DNA from: Onchocerca lupi
Taxonomy: Eukaryota > Nematoda > Chromadorea > Rhabditida > Onchocercidae
DNA length: 64,000 bases
Assembly: GCA_028564675.1 (NCBI GenBank)
Contig: JAOVVO010000283.1
Coordinates: 1 to 64,000 of the forward strand
Direction of reading: 5' to 3'
This document shows, one piece after another, positions 23,490-34,697 of the stretch (positions are counted from its first letter, which is position 1; each line of letters starts with the position of its first letter). Made by a program: the position numbers and the translations under genes. The notes below the pieces were generated by a model. The model did no database searches, was not told the origin of the DNA, and saw only the letters and a program-made list of their open reading frames with translations.

Positions 23490-25681
23490 TTTGGAAGTAT
23501 TTTTTAAATCGATTTATCATTTATCCTTTTTTTGTTGCATTTCACTATTTATTGGTTCATTCTATTGTATTTTTCTTTCTTGATTTCAATTTCAAATAGA
23601 AATTAATTCTTAAAAAATTTATCATTTCTTTAAGAGTAAAAATAAAAATACCACTCGAAATATTCGAATGAAAGAAAAGTAAAACTGAATTTTTTTTTCT
23701 TTTATTTTGAAGAAAAACATTTAAAAATCCAATTTATATAAGATGAACTCTTTTCATTTTTGAATCAGTCAAGCCAATATCATTCTTTTTTAGAAAGAAG
23801 AAAAAAGAACTTTTTTTTTTCAAATAATGAGTAATTTGCTTAATTACTCTGTAAGAATGATAGGAAAAGAGAAGAAAGTAATAATTTGGCATTTCAATGA
23901 AATTATACCTTTTTATTGCTCATTTATATTATCATCATCTTATCTTTTTACTCCTCTATTATTATTATCAGTAATTCTAATTTCAATTCTTTCTAGTAAT
24001 ACTATTATCATTTGCAAAGAAATAATAATTCAGCAAGAATTCTTTTTTTTTTTTTATTTATTTATTTTTTTTCAGCAAATTTTATTTCAGAAATAATTCT
24101 TCCATATGAAAAAACAAGCTAAAATTAGAATTATTTCTGAAATGATTTTAAAAAAAAAAAGAGAGAAAATATAGTTTCTTCAATACCAGACTTTAAATCA
24201 TTTCAATCTTTTCGAAAGAGTTTAACTATGGCGGCAAGAAACTGTTGAAATATTTTTTTTGTGAGGAAATAATTGAAATTTTTAAAATAAGACAATTTTT
24301 ATTCATAAAATTTTATTGATAGCTCAATAGACAAGAAAGAGAACCCTTCCAGTTCCTGAATGATGGACTCTTTGGCTCATACCTGCCATAGTTGGCTCAT
24401 TTTCATAATCTAATACTTATTTAATTTCATCCATACAAAAATAAGAGCCAATAATATGGCTTTTATTTCCGAGATTTTTCATCTTTCGCTAATTTAACAA
24501 ATTATTCATCCATTTGATTCAAATTTATTTTAAAGGTAACTTCTTGCGCACACCTGAAATTCTTGAAGCCAAAATTATACGCAAATATTTTCTATATTTA
24601 ATTTAATTTTTTTAAAAAAAGCTATTAGCTAGTGATGCCAAATGAAAAATCAAATGATGAATATCTCCATGCACAAAATATTTTTTAGTGTGCGAAAAAG
24701 ACAACTTCCTCATGATAATGTTTATTCGTGTTGTTGCCATTTTGTTACCTCATTTAATCAATGCTCCGAAATTTTTTATGTATGTCTGTAAAGTGCTGAA
24801 TAAACTATGATTACAAGTTTTTCCATACGAACTGAAAATTTGATCGACAGTTCGTAAAATAGTATAAATGAATTTTTGTAAGATTCATTAACATTAATTT
24901 GATAATAATAAAACAATAGCTTTATAATTTTTATTTAACGATAAGTTCTACTACAATATAAACATATAATGGTTGGAATGAATCTCTATTATCTGAAATG
25001 AATATTAAATTATGTATTAATAATTTAATACTATATTTCTGATATTTTGAAGAGAGATGATTAAGTAAAGAGGCAATGATGTATGATATAAGTAACTTTG
25101 ATGAGAAATGATGTAAGTAAGAAGTAATGAAATGATAAGGTGAAAGATCATGCTAAATTAATGCTAAATTGCTAAATTTATCAATGATAAGATAATTCAT
25201 CTGGATAATAAACATTTAAACTCTTCCGATTTTTTTTTTTTTTTTTTTTTTTTTACTAATATTATGTTTATTTCAACGATTCAATATTCAAGAAAATTTT
25301 TATGAATTAGGAAAAATTCTTTTAATTTCAAATTTACATATTTAGAATAGTAGAATCTAGCTTCATCGAATAGATTTGCTAATGAGCAAGTTCATGAGTA
25401 TAAACTATTTCCTTGATCTAAATTTGAATTTCAAACTTTATGTTACATATGGTATACGTCAGCGATTTAAAATGAAATAGAAAAGGGACTACTTCCATTT
25501 GATTTTAATTCATTCAAGCATAGGAAAAAGTACAAATAAAGAGAAAAAAAGAGATAAAAGAAAACATGAAATTGAAAATTCTTTTGAAAATTGATATGAT
25601 TTGAATTTCTAATAGATTATAAATGATCACAACAGATCTGTAAATGGGACGAAAATAAAGTGATATACTAAGTAATAAAAA

Positions 25682-28600
25682 TCAAAGAAAACATTGAATA
25701 TGTTTCCGAGAGAGTGATTCAAGGATATCGATTGCCTCGGTGCTGTCATTCAAACACGGCACATAAACAAACTCTTCTCCACCATGCTTCCTAAAAATTT
25801 AAATTTGAATTGAATGGAAATCCGAAACTTTACACACATAATTACAATACACTGCCCATTCTTTGACGAAATCTTAATCAAAAAATTAAAATACCGAAAA
25901 GAATCGGCAAGTCGAAGCTCTAATTCTTCCGTTGTTTCCAAACAATCGCTGAAGAAACCGGGTGAAATTACCATGATTCGTTTCACTCCATGCCTCAAAA
26001 TTGGAAAAAATAAAAATTAGTTAAAATTACAATTATTCAATGTCATGAACTATTTGAACTATCCTGAAGAAGGCAAACCTACTTAAAATTGTGACAACTT
26101 TATTATTTAGGCAAGTTAAATAGCAAAAAATTTGATTTCGTTTTTATTTAAGAGAAAAAGTTGGTTAAAGTTATTAACAGTAAAGTTTTACAAAAAATAA
26201 ATCGTTCGAAATACTTGGGAAGGAAAAAAATATATTTTATCACTTATTTGATCTTGTCTTAAATTGAGCTCCAACACATTCGATCTTGTCAAATCATGGT
26301 GGTAAATTCTTCCTCTTTTATTTTTCTTTTGAAATGAATAATCTAATAGGAATTTCTCGTGATATCATGAGGTGGTTCAAAATTTTGCTTTGATCCTAAA
26401 AATTTACTTGACCAATTGTAAGACCGTATCTTCAGTGTATGGTTTCAACCATTCTCCGGGTCCAAATCGAGACTGGAATGTTGTTATTAAGTCACAGTTC
26501 GAAGTTTGCCAACCTTCCCTGAAAAAACCATAGAATTAATCTCACACTAGGTATATTCGAAATAGTTGGAATAGCGTGTAGATGTCGTGTTATATTTCCT
26601 CAGTTCATCAAATACAAACCGTAGGAGTTTTGTTGTATATTTGCACTGGAATCCATATGGATCACCATTGGATTGATATGACAAGGGTATCCCATGATAT
26701 GAAACAATAATTACTTGCGGTGGTGCTTGAAATCTTTTTAGAGCGGAATTTAGATGTTTGAGAATTGCCTTGACGTACAATTCGTTATCATAAAATGGTG
26801 GTACCACGGACAAAATCATTTGATGACGTTGCTTCATCAGGCAACGACAAGTCTAAGATTTAAAAAATAATAAAGTACTGAAAGATCTGGCGAGAAATTA
26901 GGAAAGTCAATAAAAAATTTTCGTAGAGGGACTGGGAAACGAGAAAGAAATGATCATTAAAAGAAAATTTTTTTTACATCAAATTTGTTGTTGTAAATAA
27001 TGTGTAAATACTAAAATTCCATTAAATTGTTATAAATCTTGAATAACTCAACGAGAGCATAAGTATATATCATCACGATAATACATAATGAAACTTACTT
27101 CATCGAAAATGGAGGCATTTGTAACAGCGGAGAATTGTGGGAATAAAGGAAATATAATAAGCTTGTCACATCCTGAAGTTCTTAATTTTTTTCCATGAAA
27201 ATTTCAGGCAAAACTTGATTATCGCACAAATTTTAAAACTTCAAGTCTAAAAAATTCCTTTTTGAACTTTATGATTTTTTAAAACAAAACAAAAGGAAAT
27301 GAAATATTTTATTTGTAATTTCTGTTCAACGCAGAAAAAAAAGATACCTTTCTCTTCCAATTTATGTATTCGGGAAGCAATTGATGGTTCACCATACCGA
27401 AAAGCCCAATCAACCATAATCTGAACAATAAAAAATCATTTCCATTTTTCAATTATATGATGAAGTGTTACTGAAAAATCTTCGGAGCATAACAAAGATT
27501 AGAGCGGGCTTAGAAATATGATATCTATGTCATTATATTTATTCATCTTTTCTAATCACCAATTAATGTTACTACCAATTTTTGTTTTTTCCCAAAACTG
27601 ATAAATATTCTAATATTACCGACTGACTGCATAAACGATTAGCCAATTTAGCTGCTTGATTACGGGTCATAGTGCGTAATGGAGATTCATTCTGTACCGT
27701 ATTCCAAATCGATCTAAATAACATCTCTATTATATCCTTTTTTATCGTTTGCATTATCGAAGGGCATTTTGTAAAAGTATCAAAAATAATAAGGATGACA
27801 ATATGTACAACTTGTAAAATTTTATTAAATTTTGACTAAATTTTTCAAACAAATTATGTTACTTGTAGCATTTCCCTGTGCTAAATGGTTTTCCTGTCAG
27901 AATAAATAAATGCAAGATGGGCCACCAGAATATTCGGGGTAATTCAATGACTCGTCGATCACTAAGGAATTCCTGCAGATAACGTCTCATCGGCCAATAA
28001 CCGTAACCAGATGGTGTACCGGTATTTACTACAAGTACACCTATCTTCTTTCTCAATTCCTAAAATAAATATTGAAATATAACTAACTGAAAACAATATG
28101 TAACCTATATGAGAATGATTTCATCGATTGATATTTTTATGGGAATAGATAATGCACTAAGTGAAATGATGAGACAAATCAATAAAGAGTTCACCATCAT
28201 GATATATTCACAAAAAATGATGACAGAATTTTTTAGCAGTCAGTAAAATTTAAGTTCTTTTTTTGGAATACCTAAAAAACTATCAAGATATTCATTGTCA
28301 TATGCTACTGACAGTTGGCATAACAACAGACCATATATTTTAATACTGATCTCTCATGAGAGATCTGCCATAAGAAAAAAAAAAAAAAGGAAAGGAAAAA
28401 TGACCATTTGAAAAAAATTTACGAAATAAATATCCGAAAAAATTTTCCAAAATGGAAAAAAAAAGAAAATGGAGAATTTTCCATTTTTGAAGAATATTTC
28501 TAGCAATTTAGCATTAATTTTAATCGATTCAACTGATCAAACTATCGAAAGAATTTTGTTTCAAAAGATAATTAGGAATGATATGACATATTTTTGATCA

Positions 28601-28960
28601 CTGCCTTGATATAAGGTACTCAAGACATATTCGGAGTCGAAAGGAAAAATTGTTAGGGTAAATTACAGAATTTTTTGGCTATAGATAAATCAATTAGCGA
28701 TAATGCTACCTCTTATCTCGTAATAAAATGGATAGTCAGGATTTAATTTCATGCGATAAAAGTGAATAATTTAAGATAATTTAAAATGAACAAACCGGTA
28801 TTGATTCCTTTCCAATGATAACATTGGGAACTTCATTATCAACCCATGAAATTATATATCGTCGAATTACAAACCACATTTCACTATTTTGAGGAGCGTT
28901 TCTCATAATAAATTCATGTATCGCACGTATGTGACACACCAGTAGCCTTACTATAAACAT
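25682..28960 (-). CDS. Ferrochelatase, bacterial type, 9 exons, 384 aa (probable lateral acquisition)
   Basis: Ferrochelatase inserts Fe2+ into protoporphyrin IX, the last step of heme synthesis. Exons 28960-28796, 28059-27863, 27713-27620, 27420-27348, 27172-27099, 26852-26620, 26518-26408, 25993-25895 and 25790-25682 join in phase (1155 nt). Family blocks are in order: KIGVLVVNTGTP, MRRYLQEFLSDRRVIELPR, ESPLRTMTRNQA, FRYGEPSI, GCDKLIIFPLFPQFSA, VSYHGIP with the catalytic His, GDPYGFQCK, FQSRFGPGEWLKPYT, and VISPGFFSDCLETTEE with the conserved Glu. There is no C-terminal [2Fe-2S] cysteine cluster; the protein ends ILESLSRKHIQCFL, as in proteobacterial enzymes. Exon 1 adds 55 residues starting MFIVRLLVCHIRAIHEF, perhaps a mitochondrial leader; its phase fits but its sequence is unrecognised. 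Nematodes lack most heme-synthesis genes, and a ferrochelatase of bacterial origin is known in filarial and other parasitic nematodes. Confidence 0.92.
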
Positions 28961-30865
28961 AATTATGTTCAAACAAAAGCAATATTAATGTGCAAATTTT
29001 ATCTATGACTAAAGTCTACGTCTTATAGAATAAATAATACCAATAATCAACTGATAAGTGATTGATAACGCACTGATTCCAGATGCTGTTAATGAAACGT
29101 ATTGCTAAAGTTCGGCCAACATAATGTCTATGGATCCGAGAACGAATTTTAGGAAATTGTTCAAGAGTAATCACATGGTTGTACTCATGTTATTGTTCGA
29201 TGAAGAAAGTGGTGTATTTTCGATTGATCGGTCGTCGTTTTTCCACTCGATTTTTTTTTTTTTCCATCCATTCAACAATCGTTTCAGTGGAGAGAAAAAG
29301 GGAATTTTTATGTGATGAGAGCAAACGATTGATATTCAGACTTCCTAAAATTAGACCACCATTAATTAATTCTGCATTTTTGAAATGCGAAAATTTCAAT
29401 TACAATTTATTCTTCAATTGCTTTCATTTTCAACTAGTATGATATGATGCAATGTTAATTCAGCATTTGATACGGTTTAATATGATAGTGTTGTATTCAT
29501 AAATATAGACAGTATCATAGATTACAATAAAGATGATTATCATATTTCTATAAAATGCCTATATTATCTTTCTTCATCTTTAGTAAGAGTAATATTACAA
29601 AACAATGATTATGATTACAATGATATATGATTGTGATTTATGATTTATGATTATGATTATCAGAAATTTCTTGGGAGAAATCATAAAAAAAAAAAAAAAA
29701 AAAAAAAAATTTAACATTCAATGGAATTAGAATTAATCAAATCTTATCATTATCACAAAAAAAAGTATTACGTGTACGTGGATAGTACGTGATGATACGT
29801 GACTAATTTGCCAGCCATTTCGCATTACCGAAGTATGCATCTATTATTGAAAATAAGATCATAGGACAGTACAATCGTTATAACGCAGTAACGCATATAT
29901 TCCCTGAAGAAAGAAGTACCTCTGGAAACATTGATGACATTTTGAGAATGTATAAGTGAGAGATTGAGAGTGATGGGAGGAGAGGGAGAAAAGAGCATGA
30001 AGGAGGAATAGAAAATTCGTGGAATAGCATGTTGTTAGAGATTGAAAAGAAAAAGTCCAGAAGGTTGTGCACTCGCTGAAATGATTCAAAGTCGGGAAGT
30101 CTTTTTTGATGAAAGAAACTAGAGGATACGAGAAGTTTTGGGGAATAAATTAAGGCGATCTAAGAAGGTACAATTATGACTTATCGATTTAGATGAGAAA
30201 ATGACCCTATGAAAGCGAATAATGGATGAAATTTGAATTTATAAAATCGAATTAAATCAAGATTTTATGCAAATCATAACAATGAAATCTTATTGGCTAA
30301 TATTTTATTTACAAAAAAAGAAATATTAAAAAAGAAAAAAGATTATTCCATGAAAAAATTGCTTCATGGAAAAATTGAATTTGGTCATATTTTTACAGAA
30401 ACTTATGATAAGCAAGAACAGAAAAGAGACTATATCAATGTGGAGTTGAAATTTAGTTGCAGCAAATTAATTAATTAATTTGCTTTTTTATGTAAATTCA
30501 TAATCTGGCTAGATTTATTAATTCAATTTTCTTAATCGTTTAGTTTTATTTTCTCTTGTATATGATTAAAGATCTAACCAATAATTTTAATTTGTAACAT
30601 CAAATGGATTGTGTATTTAGTTTTTAAAGTTTATTATTTATAATATAGCAAAAAGATGAATCATCTTTCAAGAAAGTACTTGTATTTTTCAGTTATTCAA
30701 ATTCAGTTTTGAATTAGTCGAATATGAAAAATTTTGGGAGAAGTTTCCTAAGAAATATCGATCGTTTTTTTTTTTGAGTTATGATTATTATTATTATTAT
30801 TATTATTGACGATAAAATAAAATTTATCTTTAATCTAATAGGTACTTGATTACAAATGTCCAGAA
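28961..30865. other. Intergenic region between divergent ferrochelatase and coiled-coil gene
   Basis: It contains promoters of both genes, a poly-A run (29687-29709) and an ATT microsatellite (30785-30807). Two coding-like traces each carry one internal stop. On the minus strand 29399-29060 reads ETIVEWMEKKKNRVEKRRPI, then TAA, then VITLEQFPKIRSRIHRHYVG. On the plus strand 29864-30078 reads GQYNRYNAVTHIFPEE, then TGA, then a Lys/Glu-rich stretch. Neither resolves into a gene model, so I leave them as possible relics. Confidence 0.45.
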
Positions 30866-33800
30866 ATGGAGCAGCAAGTGATTTTATCGGAAGATCAAGA
30901 GGTCCAAATGCCTATTGGCACAGATGAATTTAATAAGCAGGATAATGGAAGCCGACGAGAGGAGAAACGAGAATCTGAGATCGAGAGTACTTCAGCAAGT
31001 ACTGAAGATGGAATGTGAGTCATTAAATTTTAAATTTTACAAGTTTTATAAGAGATTGGTTCCTTTTATAAGACATTGGTTTCAAATATCTTATTTATCA
31101 TCTCATTCCCGTGTATTTTTCTACAACCTACGGAACCATTGTACTTTTGCAATTTATAGATTCCAGATTTTTAATTTTGAAAGGTTGATGATGTAAGAAC
31201 AGTTTGTGAAGTGTAAAATAAATTTTTTGATACCATCATAGACAAAATATTTGTACTGCTATAGAGTACTGTTATACTGAGGTCATGGTATTTGAAAACT
31301 ATTTTTTATGAAATGTTGTAGATGGCTTGCTTACATAGATTTTCTGTTTTGAAGATATTTGTAAGATATCATTTTTAATGATTATTTCCATGCAGTGTTT
31401 TTGCATATTTCAGCAATTATTTTAATAAACAAATTTATGCATAAATTCTTTTAGTTCGTTACCTATTGTGGATGGTGTTATCTACAACTATAAATATATA
31501 TCCAAAGTTAAAGATTTACCGATCAAAGATATGATCAGCAAGTAAGTTACCTCGTTTGATTCTGCTGACTTTTATTTTATTTAATTTCTTAAAATTATTC
31601 GATAAGTAGGAATTTGTTTTAGCATATTTCGATACCACTTCATCTTTTAAAATGCTTTAATTTTTCTATTTCAACAAAATGTGATATTATAATGCAGTTA
31701 AATAATTTTGGTTCTTCGGAATTTACTTTAGAAGCATTCTTTCACTTATTCAAAACAGATCTTAACTGGTGACAATATTAATAACATTTAAGTTCGTATT
31801 TTTTAATTAATATGAAGTATTGATTATTTGAGGAGGGAGAAAAAATTGATGACATGTATAAATTCTTTTTGCTATAAATATTGGTGAGTTTCTTTGGTGA
31901 ATCGCAAATGTTATTTTGTCCACTTGAAAGTCTAATATTGTTTGATAGCTATCAGAAAGTGCATTTGCTAAGTATTTTGAGTAGTTCTAAATATGTCTGT
32001 ATCAAATTATTTCTTCATATATCTTTGGAAATGACATAGAATATTGTAATATTTTTTGCAGTTATTACAATGATAGATTTGCACTTTTCATCATCGATTC
32101 ATCATCTCATGTGATCAATGTTTGATATGATGTGTTTTCAGTTCCGTGAAAAGGAATATAAGATTGCCGAAAATTTATTTAACAGGTCGACCTTTTGAAA
32201 TTTCTTTCCTTCTGGATACGGATTTCATTTCGGAGCGAGATCTTTGGGTCGACAATTTAGGTATATTTCTTTTTATCAAGTGACTTTTCACATATTTGTC
32301 ATGCATTTGTTTCATTTCGTTCTGATAGCAATTTGAAGAATTATGTAATTTTACAAAAGTTGATTCATTTAAAAAAGAAAGAAAAGTGAAAAATTCATAG
32401 TATGTATAATAATAATTTATATAAAAGAAACAATTTTTATTTATATCTCAAAATAACAATGCAAAAAATACAGTATGAGATAATGACAATTCTTCTTATT
32501 AACAAAAAGAAGAAAAGAATTATTCTACATTAATTGGTTCTAATGATAAAGTTAAATATCACTTTCACTTTTATGTTATTATAATACTTTCAGAATTTTT
32601 TTTGTTCTATATAGTAGTTTCATCATATAAACTGTAACAGAATTAAAAAATTCTTTCAATTTAAATTATTCTTTGTTACCATTAGAAATGAAATTAAAAA
32701 AATTAAATCAGATTGCAGGTTCTTGGGCTGGTACTGTACGAAGGCCAACCTGTAAGAATATAAGAGTTAATGTAGCAGGTGTTCCGGACACCAAACATCC
32801 ATATTATATTATAAGAAAAAAATATGGCAGCCATCCTCATTCGGATCCACCGCTTGGTTTAATGAAATGTTTATGTTATTTGACCCGAGATGGACAAGCA
32901 ACAGGAAATGCTTTACTGTCATACAAATGTTTGGAGAATTGTAATCTGCAACCACGTCCTCATGGAAATAATAAGCATAGCCAAAGTCCGTACATGAGGA
33001 CGTATCCATCAACTTTGCTAAAGATTAAGGAACGAATCGGATCACAAAGTCCAGCAACTATTTGGAATGAGCTATCGGTTGATTCGACTGGTAATATGGA
33101 TGCACAAGCGACACTTCGGGATAGAAAACAGGTCTATAACGCTCGGCCGCTTCGAAAGAAGTCAAGAGGTATACTATTATTATTTCGTTTCTAAAATTTC
33201 CCAACACTACAATTTTAGAAAATATGGTTTAGTAAACAACAATTCCGTATTCACTTTTATCTATCCCTATCTTTTAGTTACTTTTAGCTTTGGCTATTTT
33301 TCTTTTATGATGGACTTTTTCGTTGCTCTATAATTGAATCGCATGAGATTTTCTTATGATTATATCACATAAAAAGCTAAATTCATACCTTTTACACCAC
33401 TGGTAATTTCATGAATGTTCTCTGATAACTTCATTCATGTATTTTAATTGTAAATAAGATTTTTAACATTTTAGAATAACATTTTAGCTTTTTCAATCAT
33501 ATAAAATAAGTGTCAGTGATTTTTGATATATCATTTGGTGCGAGGATAATGAAACAGTTTTTCTTTTCTAATTATAGCAACAAAATCGTGAATTAAAAGT
33601 TTGAAATTTGCAGATGAAACGGAGAATACATGTGGTAAGAGCAAAATAGATAATAGCAGAATAATACCTATGCTTTTCCTGTCGATTTCATTGTCTTTTT
33701 ACTTTAGATCTACAAGTGCAAGATGACCTTAACCATCTCAAGCTACGTGTAGCAGCATTGGAAGAGCAAAATAGCAAGTTGATATTTACGAATGCTAGTT

Positions 33801-34697
33801 TAATGGAATTAGTAAACGATTTACGTAAAGCGAAACAAGAACTTGAAGCGGAAAATCGTCGCATGAAGCAAGATAGTCATCAAGAAAGAACAAATGGTAT
33901 GAATATTTCTACCCAATTTTTTCAGATAAAAACTTTTTCTCTTTTTATAAATGAATTACTTCAAGGATTGTAGCGAAATGTGATGGAGAAGTCGGAAAAT
34001 ATTAAAAAATGGATATTTGAATAGTTTATGAAAATTTTCGGAGCACGATTTTTTTTTTATGAAAATTTTCAACTTTGTTGGAATGAATAAGTTGGCCAGA
34101 TCCACAAATAAATGAAAATCAAATGAAATTTTTTTTGTCTTTATTTATTCATTGGTTTTAGTTTAGGAAGCTGAAGTGTTGTTTCTTATTTACTTAATAT
34201 GGGAATGGTCTTTAAATGTCATATCCCTATTCATTGATGGAGCTGCATTTCGATAAGTAATTGAATGGATATTTTAAATTTTACTTTATTTCTTACGCTT
34301 CCTTTATCTTTATTGTTGATTACAATTTAAGACTAAATGTTTTGTTCTTTGTACTGGATGTCATAATTGGGTCTGTAATTGCAAGATATAACATTGATTT
34401 TTCTGGATAATTCTGAAGATATTCGATTGTACAGTAGAAGTAGCAGATCTTTACGGATGAGTTTTAAATTTTCTAATTATTTTCTGTTTCTCTTTTCCAG
34501 GTTTATTATTTTCGCATCCTGCAATACTTAGTTATTCGGGACAGCATGCAGATAAGACTGTAGCTGATATCTATGAGACGGGAGCAGAAACAACGGTAAT
34601 GGATCGTGATCGATGTATTGAAGCATGTCGAATGCAGGAACCTTCAACGATAAATCAAGCAACATGCTTTGCAGCTGTTCCAGGTCATAAATACTAA
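30866..34697 (+). CDS. Unrecognised 414-aa protein with conserved Trp/Cys/His block and coiled coil (7 exons)
   Basis: Exons 30866-31014, 31455-31541, 32142-32260, 32686-33168, 33614-33634, 33708-33896 and 34501-34697 join in phase (1245 nt) with good splice sites, so the gene is real even though I do not recognise it. It begins with an acidic Ser/Glu-rich stretch (MEQQVILSEDQEVQMP). The large fourth exon encodes a compact domain with GSWAGTVRRPTCKNI, CLCYLTRDGQATGNALLSYK, CLENC, RPHG, then SPATIWNELSVDSTGNMDAQ and LRDRKQVYNARPLRKKSR. A heptad-like coiled coil follows (LKLRVAALEEQNSKL, LVNDLRKAKQELEAENRRMK) and a C-terminal Cys-containing tail ends GHKY. The basic RKKSR and the Cys/His spacing faintly recall FLYWCH-associated nuclear proteins, but that is a guess. 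The frame is open upstream of the chosen ATG (VLDYKCPE) to an acceptor at 30840, so translation might begin earlier. A decayed copy of intron 2 and exon 3 lies at 42358-42827. Confidence 0.8.

Larger units (their letters stand above)
22387..25681. other. Intergenic AT-rich region
   Basis: No supported gene. It holds two copies of an 18-bp palindromic hairpin (22693-22745), a diverged duplicate (about 22492-22560 and 23424-23489), poly-T near 25229-25254 and many short AT-rich ORFs such as 23827-24096 that are strings of Ile, Leu, Ser and Phe. Convergent gene ends lie at both borders, so it probably contains the 3' UTRs of the six-Cys gene and of ferrochelatase. Confidence 0.55.

Noticed and set aside
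29864..30078. Plus-strand coding-like trace (GQYNRYNAVTHIFPEE...)
   Set aside because: It has an in-frame TGA and does not splice in phase to the gene at 30866; the second half is simple purine-rich sequence.
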